This document shows, piece by piece, positions 36,228 to 43,610 of a DNA stretch of 49,431 bases (positions within the stretch are counted from its first letter, which is position 1; each line of letters opens with the position of its first letter). Source of the stretch: Rhizobiales bacterium 32-66-11. Its GTDB lineage: Bacteria; Pseudomonadota; Alphaproteobacteria; Rhizobiales; Xanthobacteraceae. The notes under the pieces were generated by a model. That model worked only from the letters and a program-made list of their open reading frames with translations. It made no database searches and had not been told where the DNA came from. The stretch covers positions 1-49,431 of the forward strand of contig NCEH01000080.1 in NCBI GenBank assembly GCA_002304505.1, given 5' to 3'. The position numbers were made by a program, and so were the translations under genes.

Positions 36228-37823
36228 ATGCAAGAGCTTGACGCTGCGGACGATTACCCCGAGGGCCCGCGCTGGTGGCTGGCGCTTCTGGCCTGCGTGC
36301 TCGTCATCATGGGCGCCAAGCTGACACTGATCCTGTTCTACGGCTCGCCGGTTCCGTTCTGGGACCAATGGGACGCGGAGGCCGGGAAGCTCTACCAGCC
36401 TTATTTGCAGGGCTATGTGCCGCTGAGCAATTTCATCGCCGCCCATAATGAGCACCGCATCCTGATCTCGCGGCTGCTGTCGCTCGGCGAGCTGGAATTT
36501 GCCGGGCGGTGGGATCCGATCCTGCAAATGTGCGTCAATGCCATGCTGCACACCGCCTGCCTGGTGACGCTGATGGTGCTGCTGCGCCGCATGGTGAGCG
36601 CCAGCGCCGCCATCGCGCTGACGGCGTTCGTCGCGCTGCTGGTTTCGATCCCGTTCGCCTGGGAAAACGTGCTGGCGGGCTTTCAATCCCAATTTTCCTG
36701 CGTCCTGCTGTTCTCGATCGTCAGCCTTTCCCTGCTGGCGGTGGCCCCCGCCTTCGATGTGCGCTGGGGCGTCGGAGTCCTGTTGGCGGTGCTTGGGTAT
36801 TTCTCGCTCAGTGCGGGCGGCGGCACGCTGGTCATCGCCGGCGTGATCGCGGCGGCCCAGGTGGCGATCGGCCGGCGCGCGGGCCGGCGCGAATGGGCCG
36901 GCATCGCGGTTCTGGTGGTTTCGGGCGTGGTGCTGCTGGCCCTGGTGCCGCAGCCTCCCTACCACGCGTCGCTGAAGGCGCAGTCGATCGTGCAATATCT
37001 GCTGGCGCTTCAGAGCATCGCGAGCTGGCCCCTGAAGTCGATGCCGCTCGTCCCCTTCCTGTTGTATCTGCCGCTGGCGTGGCTGGCGGTCCGCGTGCTG
37101 CGCGAGCGGCGGCCGCTGAGCGACCCGGCGTGGCTGTGCATTGGCATCGGCGGCTGGATCGCCATGCAGGAAATCCTGCTGGCCTACGGCCGGGCGCCGG
37201 ACGTGCGGGCATCGCGGTACCTCGATTTGATCGTGGTCCTCCTGGTGGTCAATTTCGTTGCCGTGGCCGCCCTGCTGAAGGATCTCGTGGCCTCCGGGAC
37301 GCGCCGCCCGGCGGGGCTTGGCCTTGCCGCCGCCTGGCTGCTGATGGTCATCATGGGCACCGGCTACAGCGCCATGAAGGGCGTGGCGGCGGACGTGATC
37401 AATCGCGGGCAGACCGGCAAGATGCAGGTTGAGAACGTGCGCAATTATCTCGCCACCGGCGACATGGCCCATCTCAAGGGCAAGCCGCCGCTTCAGGTGC
37501 CCTATCCCAATGCCGAGCGGCTGGCGAGCTTTCTCAACATGCCGGAAATCCGCGGCATCCTTCCGCCGGAATTGGTGGACGATCCGGCCGCACGGGCGGC
37601 CATGCAGGCGCGCCTCAGTTCGGGCGGCATGTTCGCGCCGCTGGCCTGGAACATCCGCACCTTCCTGCCCAAGGCCGGGCCCTATATCGGATTTGCCGGC
37701 ATCGCCTTTTATTTCCTCGCAGGCCTCGCCGGCGGTCTTCTCGCGACTCGCTCGGAACGGGCACGGGGTGCCGCTCCGGAAGCCGACGCGCCGGCCCCCG
37801 CCGCCGCGCCGAACCCTGCGTAA
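36228..37823 (+). CDS. Large polytopic membrane protein, GT-C glycosyltransferase-like
   Basis: A 531-residue inner-membrane protein. I see about 10-11 transmembrane helices: about 17-35 (WLALLLACVLVIMGAKLTL), then a large loop, followed by helices near 100-120, 127-145, 155-175, 180-200, 212-232, 253-273, 290-310, 340-358, 368-388 and 485-510 (approximate). Just after helix 1 is a soluble loop with VPFWDQWDAEAGKLY and HNEHRILISRLLSLGELEF. The D-x-x-D acidic motif after the first helix, followed by an EHRI element, recalls GT-C glycosyltransferases such as ArnT or Gtr proteins (inference). A C-terminal periplasmic loop follows (about 395-480), then an Ala/Pro tail. I cannot name the family. 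SD ggaagag precedes the ATG at 36228. It is 69 bases after lutC. Confidence 0.75.
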   Translation: MQELDAADDYPEGPRWWLALLACVLVIMGAKLTLILFYGSPVPFWDQWDAEAGKLYQPYLQGYVPLSNFIAAHNEHRILISRLLSLGELEFAGRWDPILQMCVNAMLHTACLVTLMVLLRRMVSASAAIALTAFVALLVSIPFAWENVLAGFQSQFSCVLLFSIVSLSLLAVAPAFDVRWGVGVLLAVLGYFSLSAGGGTLVIAGVIAAAQVAIGRRAGRREWAGIAVLVVSGVVLLALVPQPPYHASLKAQSIVQYLLALQSIASWPLKSMPLVPFLLYLPLAWLAVRVLRERRPLSDPAWLCIGIGGWIAMQEILLAYGRAPDVRASRYLDLIVVLLVVNFVAVAALLKDLVASGTRRPAGLGLAAAWLLMVIMGTGYSAMKGVAADVINRGQTGKMQVENVRNYLATGDMAHLKGKPPLQVPYPNAERLASFLNMPEIRGILPPELVDDPAARAAMQARLSSGGMFAPLAWNIRTFLPKAGPYIGFAGIAFYFLAGLAGGLLATRSERARGAAPEADAPAPAAAPNPA

Positions 37824-37978
37824 GATGTGGCCGCGGCGCCCGCACACTGATGCAATCGCGCAACGCAGCTGAGGAAACTGCGCCGATCGTGACGAAATTG
37901 TGCAGCCCGGCGGCGTCTGCTCCGTTGCTCGCACCGGGAATGTTGGGCAGAACACAAAAGAAAATTGACGGTGACCCC

Positions 37979-38701
37979 ATGACGTCTCGCCCGCGGTTTG
38001 TCCTGTCGTTCCTCGCCGCGTTCTGCGTGCTGATCTCCACCGCCTTCGTGCCGGCCCACGCCCAGAATCCCAATGTGCGCGTCTATCTGATGCGCGGCCT
38101 CGCCAACGTGTTTTCCTACGGCATGGACGACCTGGCCGGAAAGCTCCAGGCCAAGGGCATTTCCGCCACCGTCTATGAATACGGCCAGTGGCCGCAGCTG
38201 GCCGAGGATGCGGTGGCCTGGTCGAAGGCGCATCGCAAGGCGCCGGTGGTCATCATCGGCCATTCGCTGGGCGCCGATGCCGCCATCGAGATGGCGGAGC
38301 GCATGACCGCGCTCGGCGTGCCGCCGCGCCTCGTGGTCACCTTCGATCCGGTGGGCGTGACGGCGGTGGCCAACACCGGCGGGCGCTTCGTGAATTATTT
38401 CCAGAACAACAACGGCTTCGGCAAGAGCCTCGCGACCGGCGCCGGCTTCAAGGGCCAGCTCGCCAACCGCAACCTGGACAATGCCGCCACGCTCGACCAT
38501 TTCAACATCGAGAAATCCCCGACTCTGCATGCCGAGGTGATCAAGATGATCCAGGCGCTGGCGGTGCGGCCGAAGCCCAAGCCCGTCGCTCCGCCGAGCC
38601 AGCCGGCGCCGAGCGTGGTTCCCTCGCCGTCGCTTGCCGCGCCGGCGACCTCGGAGCGGGCGGAATCTGCGGTCGCGACCGCGCCCCAACTGACGCGTTG
38701 A
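37979..38701 (+). CDS. Exported alpha/beta-hydrolase-fold lipase-like protein
   Basis: A 240-residue exported protein. The signal peptide spans about residues 1-28 (FVLSFLAAFCVLISTAF, then VPAHAQ cleavage). The mature part starts VRVYLMRGLANVFSYGMDDLAGKLQAKGI, with a nucleophile-elbow motif VVIIGHSLGADAAIEMAERM near 90-108, then LVVTFDPVGVTAV with a likely acid residue, and TLDHFNIEKSP with a candidate catalytic His near 180. The C-terminal 40 residues are a Pro/Ala linker. The fold and GHSLG elbow indicate a lipase or esterase-like enzyme; the substrate is unknown. The ATG at 37979 is preceded by a gaccc-rich region without a clear SD. It stands alone between the membrane protein and a DUF3592-like gene. 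Confidence 0.8.
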   Translation: MTSRPRFVLSFLAAFCVLISTAFVPAHAQNPNVRVYLMRGLANVFSYGMDDLAGKLQAKGISATVYEYGQWPQLAEDAVAWSKAHRKAPVVIIGHSLGADAAIEMAERMTALGVPPRLVVTFDPVGVTAVANTGGRFVNYFQNNNGFGKSLATGAGFKGQLANRNLDNAATLDHFNIEKSPTLHAEVIKMIQALAVRPKPKPVAPPSQPAPSVVPSPSLAAPATSERAESAVATAPQLTR

Positions 38702-38795
38702 TACCCGGCGCGCCCGCAGCCGCCGGTCTGAAATTGCGCCGCGCGGCATAGGGTCATCCGACGGGGCGTGCGCGGAACATGAGGCCACCCGGAAC

Positions 38796-39257
38796 ATGGG
38801 GCACCCGATGGAGCTCGCCGGCCGCCTCCTGGCCTATCTGCTGTCCGTGGGCGTGCTGGGCGGGCTGGTGTTCGCCATGGTCGCATTCGGCGCGCGCAGC
38901 AAGGCGCTCAAGGCCACGGGCTGGCGCATCGTGCCGGGGATCGTGACCCGGCCGCCCGGGCGATTGCGGGCCTTCGGCAGCCTCGGCGCCGGGCTGCGCT
39001 ACCAATATGACATGGAGGGGCGCACGCTGATCGGCAATCGCGTGCGGCTGCTGGATTGGCCGGCCCTGCTGTTCGCCGATGCCGCCGTGCTGCATGCGCG
39101 CCTGTCCAAGGCCGGGATCATGGAAGTGCGGGTCAATCCCAAGCTTGCCGAGGACAGCGTCCTCGACCTCGCACCGCCGCCCGCCGCTCTCGGCTGGGCG
39201 GGGCTGGCCTTTTCCTGCGCCTGCGGCCTGCTGATGGTGCTGCGGCGGCTGTTTTAG
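38796..39257 (+). CDS. DUF3592-like membrane protein
   Basis: A 153-residue protein (first Met 38796; the second at 38808 is an alternative). It has an N-terminal transmembrane helix (about 9-32, LLAYLLSVGVLGGLVFAMVAFG), a beta-rich soluble domain with WRIVPGIVTRPPGRLRAFGSLGAGLRYQYDMEGRTLIGNRVRLLDWPA and ARLSKAGIMEVRVNPKLAEDSVLDL, and a C-terminal helix (about 132-150, LGWAGLAFSCACGLLMVL). The layout (TM, small strand-rich domain with a Tyr-x-Tyr-x(2)-G-turn, NP motif, TM) fits DUF3592, whose function is unknown. Convergent with azlD; the two stop codons overlap. Confidence 0.75.
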   Translation: MGHPMELAGRLLAYLLSVGVLGGLVFAMVAFGARSKALKATGWRIVPGIVTRPPGRLRAFGSLGAGLRYQYDMEGRTLIGNRVRLLDWPALLFADAAVLHARLSKAGIMEVRVNPKLAEDSVLDLAPPPAALGWAGLAFSCACGLLMVLRRLF

Positions 39258-39565
39258 ACGCCGAAATACCGCAGGCTCGCCCCCACCAGAACCGCGGCGA
39301 GCACCGCGAAGAAATCGCTGTGGGTCAGCTTGGTGACGATGAAGGCGATGGCGAGGCCTGCGGCCATGGCCGTGTCGCCGTGCACCGCCGTCGGCGCGAC
39401 GATCGCCACCAGCACCGCGCCGGGCAGCGAATCGAGGATCTTGCGCACGCGTGGCGTCACCGGCACCAGCCGCATCAGGAAGAAGCCGGCGGTGCGGTTG
39501 AACATGGTGGCGCCCGCCATCACGCAGATGGCGAGCACGGTGCCGGGGTCAAGCGCGCTACTCAT
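39254..39565 (-). CDS. azlD: AzlD-family branched-chain amino acid exporter subunit
   Basis: A 103-residue membrane protein with four predicted helices: about 8-23 (VLAICVMAGATMFNRTAG), 41-62 (LDSLPGAVLVAIVAPTAV), 66-85 (AMAAGLAIAFIVTKL) and 88-101 (FFAVLAAVLVGASL). The SLPGAVLVAIVAP motif and the TRVRK-type loop before it are typical AzlD. It pairs with AzlC as the small subunit of a branched-chain amino acid exporter. I took the ATG at 39565 (MSSALDP); a Met at 39571 adds two residues. It overlaps azlC by 8 bases on the same strand. Its stop overlaps that of the convergent DUF3592-like gene. Confidence 0.9.
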   Translation of the reverse strand: MSSALDPGTVLAICVMAGATMFNRTAGFFLMRLVPVTPRVRKILDSLPGAVLVAIVAPTAVHGDTAMAAGLAIAFIVTKLTHSDFFAVLAAVLVGASLRYFGV

Positions 39566-40268
39566 CGGCAAATCCGCCCGCGAGCGCGCCGGCCACCGCG
39601 CCGATGACGATGAACCACCAGCCCGGCACCAGATAGGAGGCGGCCACCGACACCAGCGCCGCGACGCCCCAGCTGACAGCCTCGCGCCGGCCCTTCCAGT
39701 TCGGCACCAGCATGGCGATGAAGAAGGCCGGGACCACGAGGTCGATGGCGAACGCCTTGGGATCGGGAATGCCGCCGCCGATCACCTGGCCCGCCACCGT
39801 CGAGAGGAGCCACACCACCCAGGTGATCAGTCCGGACCCGACGAAATAGCCCGCGTCATTGCCGCCGTGGGCATGATAACGCATGGCGGCGGCCCAATTA
39901 TTGTCCGCCAGGAACAACAGCGAGCCATAGGCCTGCCAGCCCGGCAGCTGCCCCAGCCACGGGCGCATGGAGGCGGCCATGAGGAAATGGCGCATGTTCA
40001 CCGTGAAGGTGAGCATCGCCAGCGCCAGCAGGCTCGCCGGGGTCCAGTTGTGGGTCCAGCCCTCCAGCGCCACCATCTGGGCAAGGCCCGCGAACACGAG
40101 GCCGCTGGACAGGGCGGTCTCGGCGGCGGAAAACCCCTTCTGTGCGGCTGCCGCGCCGAAGGCGGCGCCGAACACCGCGATGCCCGGCATCAGCGGCCAC
40201 ATGGCATCCATGCCCATGCGCACGCCGGCGGCGGTGATGCGGACCGGGGAGGGGCGGGGCTCAGTCAT
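39558..40268 (-). CDS. azlC: AzlC-family branched-chain amino acid exporter subunit
   Basis: A 236-residue integral membrane protein. It starts MTEPRPSPVRITAAGVRMGMDAMWPLMPGIAVFGAAFGAAAAQKGFSAAETALSSGLVFAGLAQMVAL (positions 1-68), continues WTPASLLALAMLTFTVNMRHFLMAASM (TVNMRHFLMAAS is the AzlC signature), then LPGWQAYGSLLFLADNNWAAAMR, a helical segment with YFVGSGLITWVVWLLSTVAGQVIGG, VPAFFIAMLVPNW, and a C-terminal helix. Seven or eight helices are expected. ATG 40268 is preferred over 40343. Together with AzlD it exports branched-chain amino acids and analogues. The upstream gap to the ETHE1-like gene is 117 bases and contains no gene. Confidence 0.9.
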   Translation of the reverse strand: MTEPRPSPVRITAAGVRMGMDAMWPLMPGIAVFGAAFGAAAAQKGFSAAETALSSGLVFAGLAQMVALEGWTHNWTPASLLALAMLTFTVNMRHFLMAASMRPWLGQLPGWQAYGSLLFLADNNWAAAMRYHAHGGNDAGYFVGSGLITWVVWLLSTVAGQVIGGGIPDPKAFAIDLVVPAFFIAMLVPNWKGRREAVSWGVAALVSVAASYLVPGWWFIVIGAVAGALAGGFADE

Positions 40269-40385
40269 GAATCGCGGCGGCGTGGGGCATGAAACTCTTA
40301 TGCCGAACGCCAGGGACCGCACCAACCCGATTTCGGCATGCACGCAGCGGCAGCTATGCGCGGGCTTTGGGGCCCGCCGGCGGAC

Positions 40386-41288
40386 CTAGGCGGGCACCGG
40401 CGCGCCGTCCTTCACCCGCACCGGAATGGTGAGATAATGCACCCCATTGGCCGAGGCGGGCGGGAAGCGGCCGGCGCGCATATTGACCTGGATCGAGGGC
40501 AGCAGCAGCACCGGTGCGGCGAGCGTCGCGTCGCGGGCGGTGCGCATCGCCACGAAGGCGTCCTCGCTCACGCCCGCCTTCACATGCACATTATGGGCGC
40601 GCTGGTCCGCCACGGTGGTTTCCCAGGCATAGGCATCGCGGCCGGGCGCCTTGTAATCGTGGCACATGAAAAGGCGGGTCTGCGGCGGCAGGGCCAGCAG
40701 GCGATGGATCGAGCGATACAGCTGGTGCGCATCGCCGCCGGGGAAATCGGCCCGCGCGGTGCCGTAGTCGGGCATGAACAGGGTGTCGCCCACGAACACC
40801 GCGTCGTCGATCTTGTAGGAGACATCCGCCGGCGTATGGCCGGGCGTGTAAAGCACCGCGACGTCGAGCATGCCGATGGCGAAATGGTCGCCGTCCGCGA
40901 ACAGATGATCGAAATCGCTGCCGTCGGCCTTCAGGTCGGTGGCGTTGAACACCGGCCGGAAGATGCGTTGCACCTGGACGATCTGCGCCCCGATGCCGAT
41001 CCGCGCGCCGGTCTTCGCCTTGATGAAGGGCGAACCGGAGAGATGGTCGGCATGGACGTGGGTTTCCAGGGTCCAGGCGATCTGGAAGCCCTGCCGCGCC
41101 GCCGCCGCAAGCACCGCCTCCACCGAGCGTGTGTCCACGGTGCCTGATTTGTGGTCGTAGTCGAGGACCGGATCGATCACCGCCGCCTCGCCCGTGACCG
41201 GATCGGCGACGAGATAGGTCACCGTGTGGGTCGGCTCGTCGAAAAACGCCTGGATGAGCGCGGGAGTTGGCGTTGCGGGAGTCGGCAT
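40386..41288 (-). CDS. ETHE1-like metallo-beta-lactamase-fold hydrolase (persulfide dioxygenase-like)
   Basis: A 300-residue enzyme. The metal motif is THVHADHLSG near residues 76-85, preceded by DTRSVEAVLAAAARQGFQIAWTLE. It then shows FADGDHFAIGMLDVAVLYTPGHTPADVSYKID with the GHT metal His, AVFVGDTLFMPDYGTARADFPGGDA with the metal-bridging Asp, a YRSIHRLLALPPQTRLFMCHDYKAPGRDAYAWETTVADQRAHN stretch with the last metal His, and a 50-residue C-terminal extension. The GTARADFPGGDA and HDY wording suggest the ETHE1/sulfur dioxygenase group, which oxidises glutathione persulfide. However, some members are only annotated MBL-fold hydrolases, so the substrate is inferred. Starts at ATG 41288, divergent from a lipoprotein gene with a 183-base shared region (41289-41471). 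Confidence 0.88.
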   Translation of the reverse strand: MPTPATPTPALIQAFFDEPTHTVTYLVADPVTGEAAVIDPVLDYDHKSGTVDTRSVEAVLAAAARQGFQIAWTLETHVHADHLSGSPFIKAKTGARIGIGAQIVQVQRIFRPVFNATDLKADGSDFDHLFADGDHFAIGMLDVAVLYTPGHTPADVSYKIDDAVFVGDTLFMPDYGTARADFPGGDAHQLYRSIHRLLALPPQTRLFMCHDYKAPGRDAYAWETTVADQRAHNVHVKAGVSEDAFVAMRTARDATLAAPVLLLPSIQVNMRAGRFPPASANGVHYLTIPVRVKDGAPVPA

Positions 41289-41471
41289 GGCATCCGTCCT
41301 TTGGCGGCTTTGGCCGCCGGTTATTTAACGGCTCTGATTGTGAAATTTCGGAGGCGCCGCGCGCCGCGTCGGGCGGTGCGGAATCTTTGACGGGTCGCGC
41401 CCTCGCCAAATTGCCGGCATAAGGGTAATTCTGGACTTCGCGCCAACGCTTGGCGCCCGCAGGAGAAACGA

Positions 41472-42695
41472 GTGACGCACCGCGCGCCTTCCCCGCCCCC
41501 TGTGCCCTCCGCCTTTCCCGAGGCGACGCGCCGCGAGGCGCTGATCCGGGGATTGCGCCTCGGCGGCGGCCTCGCGTCCGCGGCGGCGCTGGCGGCGTGC
41601 GCGGGAGACCTCGGCGGCAAGGCGGTGGATCTCGGTCCCCAGCCGGGCCCCGCCAATGTGCCGCCGCCGGCCGCGAACGGCCCGGCGGTGGCGCTCATCC
41701 TGCCGCTCGGCGCGCAGGGCAATGCCGGCCTGGTCGGCCAGTCCATGCGCAATGCGGCGGAACTTGCCATTGCCGAGGGCGGGGCGCCGATCTTCCAATT
41801 GATCGTGAAGGACGATGCCGGCAACAGCCAGGGCGCGCGCGCGGCGGCGGATGCAGCGGTCAATGAAGGCGCGCGCATCATCCTCGGCCCGCTGTTCGCC
41901 CATTCGGTGGGCGCAGTCTCCCAGGTGGCGCGGGCGCGCGGCGTTCCGGTGATCGCCTTTTCCACCGATACCAATGTCGCCGCCCCGGGTGTCTTTCTGC
42001 TGAGCTTCCTGCCGCAGAGCGATGTGGACCGGATCGTGCGCTATTCCGTATCCCAGGGCCGGCGCTCGTTCCTCGCCATGATTCCCGAGAATGCCTATGG
42101 CTCGGTCACCGAGGGCGCGCTCCAGCAGGCGGCGGCCGATACCGGCGCGCGGGTCATGAGCATCGAGCGCTTCACCCCGGCCAAGCTCGCGGACGCGGCG
42201 CGGCGCATCGCCGCCGTGGCGCCCCAGGCGGACGCGGTGTTCATTCCCGATTCCCCCGATCAGGTGGCAAACGTGGTGCAGCAGCTTGCCGCCGCGGGGG
42301 TGGATTTGAAAAAGGTGCGTCCGCTCGGCACCGGCCTGTGGGACAATCCCGCCCTGATCGCGGATCCGCGCATGGACGGCGGCCAGTTCGCGGCGCCGGA
42401 CAGTTCCGGCTGGCGCAATTTTTCCCAGCGCTACCGCCAGCGGTTCGGAAGCGATCCGGTGCGCACCGCCACCTTGTCCTATGATGCGGTCTCGCTGGTC
42501 TCGGCGATCCTGCGCACGCAGGGGCCGGAGGGCCTCACCGCGGCCACGCTGACCAATCCCTCGGGCTTCAACGGCGTGGACGGGCCATTCCGCTTCCGCG
42601 CCGACGGCACGAATGAGCGCAGCCTCGCGGTGATGGAGATTCGTGGCGGCAGCGCCCAGGTGGTCAGCCCGCCGCCCCGCACCTTCGGAAGCTGA
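41472..42695 (+). CDS. Periplasmic-binding-fold lipoprotein, penicillin-binding protein activator-like (LpoA-like)
   Basis: A 407-residue exported lipoprotein of the Leu/Ile/Val-binding fold (PF13458). The N terminus has TRREALIRGLRLGGGLASAAALAACAGD with a plausible lipobox AAC near residue 43. The mature body shows VALILPLGAQGNAGLVGQSMRNAAELAIAEGGAPIFQLIVKDDAGNSQGARAAADAAVNEGARIILGPLFAHSVGAVSQVARARGVPVIAFSTDTNVAAPGVFLLSFLPQSDVDRIV and later ADAVFIPDSPDQVANVVQQLAAAGV, LGTGLWDNPALIADPRMDGGQFAAPD and FNGVDGPFRFRADGTNERSLAVMEI. In Rhizobiales this protein is the usual LpoA-like companion of the rsmI/gshB region; those genes are not here. The start is the GTG at 41472, after caggagaa. It probably links envelope peptidoglycan synthesis to the outer membrane (inference). 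Confidence 0.82.
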   Translation: MTHRAPSPPPVPSAFPEATRREALIRGLRLGGGLASAAALAACAGDLGGKAVDLGPQPGPANVPPPAANGPAVALILPLGAQGNAGLVGQSMRNAAELAIAEGGAPIFQLIVKDDAGNSQGARAAADAAVNEGARIILGPLFAHSVGAVSQVARARGVPVIAFSTDTNVAAPGVFLLSFLPQSDVDRIVRYSVSQGRRSFLAMIPENAYGSVTEGALQQAAADTGARVMSIERFTPAKLADAARRIAAVAPQADAVFIPDSPDQVANVVQQLAAAGVDLKKVRPLGTGLWDNPALIADPRMDGGQFAAPDSSGWRNFSQRYRQRFGSDPVRTATLSYDAVSLVSAILRTQGPEGLTAATLTNPSGFNGVDGPFRFRADGTNERSLAVMEIRGGSAQVVSPPPRTFGS

Positions 42696-42815
42696 GCCGG
42701 GCCATCGCGCGCCGGCGTCTCGCCACGCCACGGTTTTCTCGCCGCCATTTTGCGCTATAGCTGCGCGCGCGTCCGCTGGGCGCGGCCAACGGGCACTAGG
42801 AAGGACGAACGGGCC

Positions 42816-43454
42816 ATGAAAGTGATTGCACCTTTGGCGGGCCTTATTCTCGCCGTTTCGGGTTTCGCGGCTCTGGCCCAGACGCCGGCTCCCGCCCCGG
42901 CAGCGCCCGCCGCCAGCGCCCCTGCGGCGCCCGCCGCTCCGTTGGCCGGCGACAAGGGACCCGGCAACACCACGGCCGGCACGCCGCGCCGGCCGGAAGT
43001 GCAGATCTCCCGTCCCATCGAGATGATGCTGACCCAGCAGGCGGTGAGCATGGCTTATGACGGCAAGACGCTGGTGCTCACCGGCGTCGCGCCGCTCACC
43101 ACCTTCGAAGTGGACCGGCCCGAGCGCATCGGCGGCACCATGACCACCGAGCAGTTCGCCAAGCTGTGGAACGTCACCGCCGACATCTTCAAGAATGATC
43201 CGCCCAATGCCGCGCTGACCATCCTCGGCGCCACGCCGACCCAGGTGGTGGTGGAACTCGGCCATGTGACCCAGTCCGGTTCGACCCTGACGTTCCAGGT
43301 CGGCCTGCTGGACGGCGATCTGCCCGCCACCGGCGGTCCGATCACGCTGGTGATGGCGCCGACCGTCTATCGTCCGCTCAATCATGCCGGCCCGTTCCTG
43401 CGGTGCTGGTGGAGCCCGTACTGGGTGCAGCGCGTGTGCCGCGCCGCCTGGTGA
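42816..43454 (+). CDS. Exported protein of unknown function
   Basis: A 212-residue secreted or periplasmic protein. It has a signal peptide (about residues 1-22, PLAGLILAVSGFAALAQ cleavage at LAQ), an Ala/Pro linker, and a compact domain of about 160 residues starting RRPEVQISRPIEMMLTQQAVSMAYDGKTLVLTGVAPLTTFEVDRPERIGGTMTTEQFAKLWNVTADIFKNDPPNAALTIL (positions about 58-137), then VVVELGHVTQSGSTLTFQVGLLDGDLPATGGPITLVMAP and a C-terminal Cys-containing WWSPYWVQRVCRAAW. Two late cysteines could form a disulfide. Beta-rich, with TFxVDRPERIGGxMTxEQF and VxLLDGxLP as memorable phrases; homologues are recalled as hypotheticals in Rhizobiales. SD aggaagg precedes the ATG at 42816. It ends before a strong terminator. 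Confidence 0.7.
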   Translation: MKVIAPLAGLILAVSGFAALAQTPAPAPAAPAASAPAAPAAPLAGDKGPGNTTAGTPRRPEVQISRPIEMMLTQQAVSMAYDGKTLVLTGVAPLTTFEVDRPERIGGTMTTEQFAKLWNVTADIFKNDPPNAALTILGATPTQVVVELGHVTQSGSTLTFQVGLLDGDLPATGGPITLVMAPTVYRPLNHAGPFLRCWWSPYWVQRVCRAAW

Positions 43455-43483
43455 GCCTGCGGGCGATTCGACATCTCTGGGAA

Positions 43484-43506
43484 ACGGCGCCTTTGGGCGC
43501 CGTTTT
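43484..43506 (+). terminator. Rho-independent terminator after the exported protein gene
   Basis: An 8-bp stem acggcgcc (43484-43491) with ggcgccgt (43496-43503), a 4-base loop tttg, then ttt, within a longer aacggcgcc...ggcgccgtt pairing. It lies 30 bases after the stop codon and would also slow minus-strand readthrough. Confidence 0.85.
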
Positions 43507-43508
43507 CG

Positions 43509-43551
43509 TGAGAGCACTTCACCGTTTTTTAGAAACGATGAAGTGCTCTCA
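43509..43551. repeat. Long perfect hairpin, 13-bp stem
   Basis: tgagagcacttca (43509-43521) pairs exactly with tgaagtgctctca (43539-43551). The 17-base loop carries a further cgttt/aaacg pairing, so the hairpin extends to about 18 bp with an internal bulge. It directly follows the terminator and precedes a REP-like element. Confidence 0.85.
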
Positions 43552-43564
43552 TTTATTGTATTGT

Positions 43565-43610
43565 CGCATTTTCTTCACGCGAACCGGTGTCCACTTCGCT
43601 CGAAAATGCT
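43565..43610. repeat. REP-like palindromic element abutting the rubredoxin-oxidoreductase stop
   Basis: Outer arms gcattttc (43566-43573) and gaaaatgc (43602-43609) flank a partly self-complementary core (gcgaa...ttcgc, around gaaccggtgtccac). On the minus strand it reads gagcattttcgagcgaagtgg..., a form I recognise as a widespread Rhizobiales intergenic repeat (recalled, not searched). It lies against the stop codon of the minus-strand gene (43611-43613) and may mark the mRNA 3' end. Confidence 0.8.

Noticed and set aside
36096..37955. A 619-codon minus-strand frame across the membrane protein gene
   Set aside because: His/Gln/Arg-rich composition typical of high-GC antisense frames, no SD, and it overlaps the better-supported polytopic protein.
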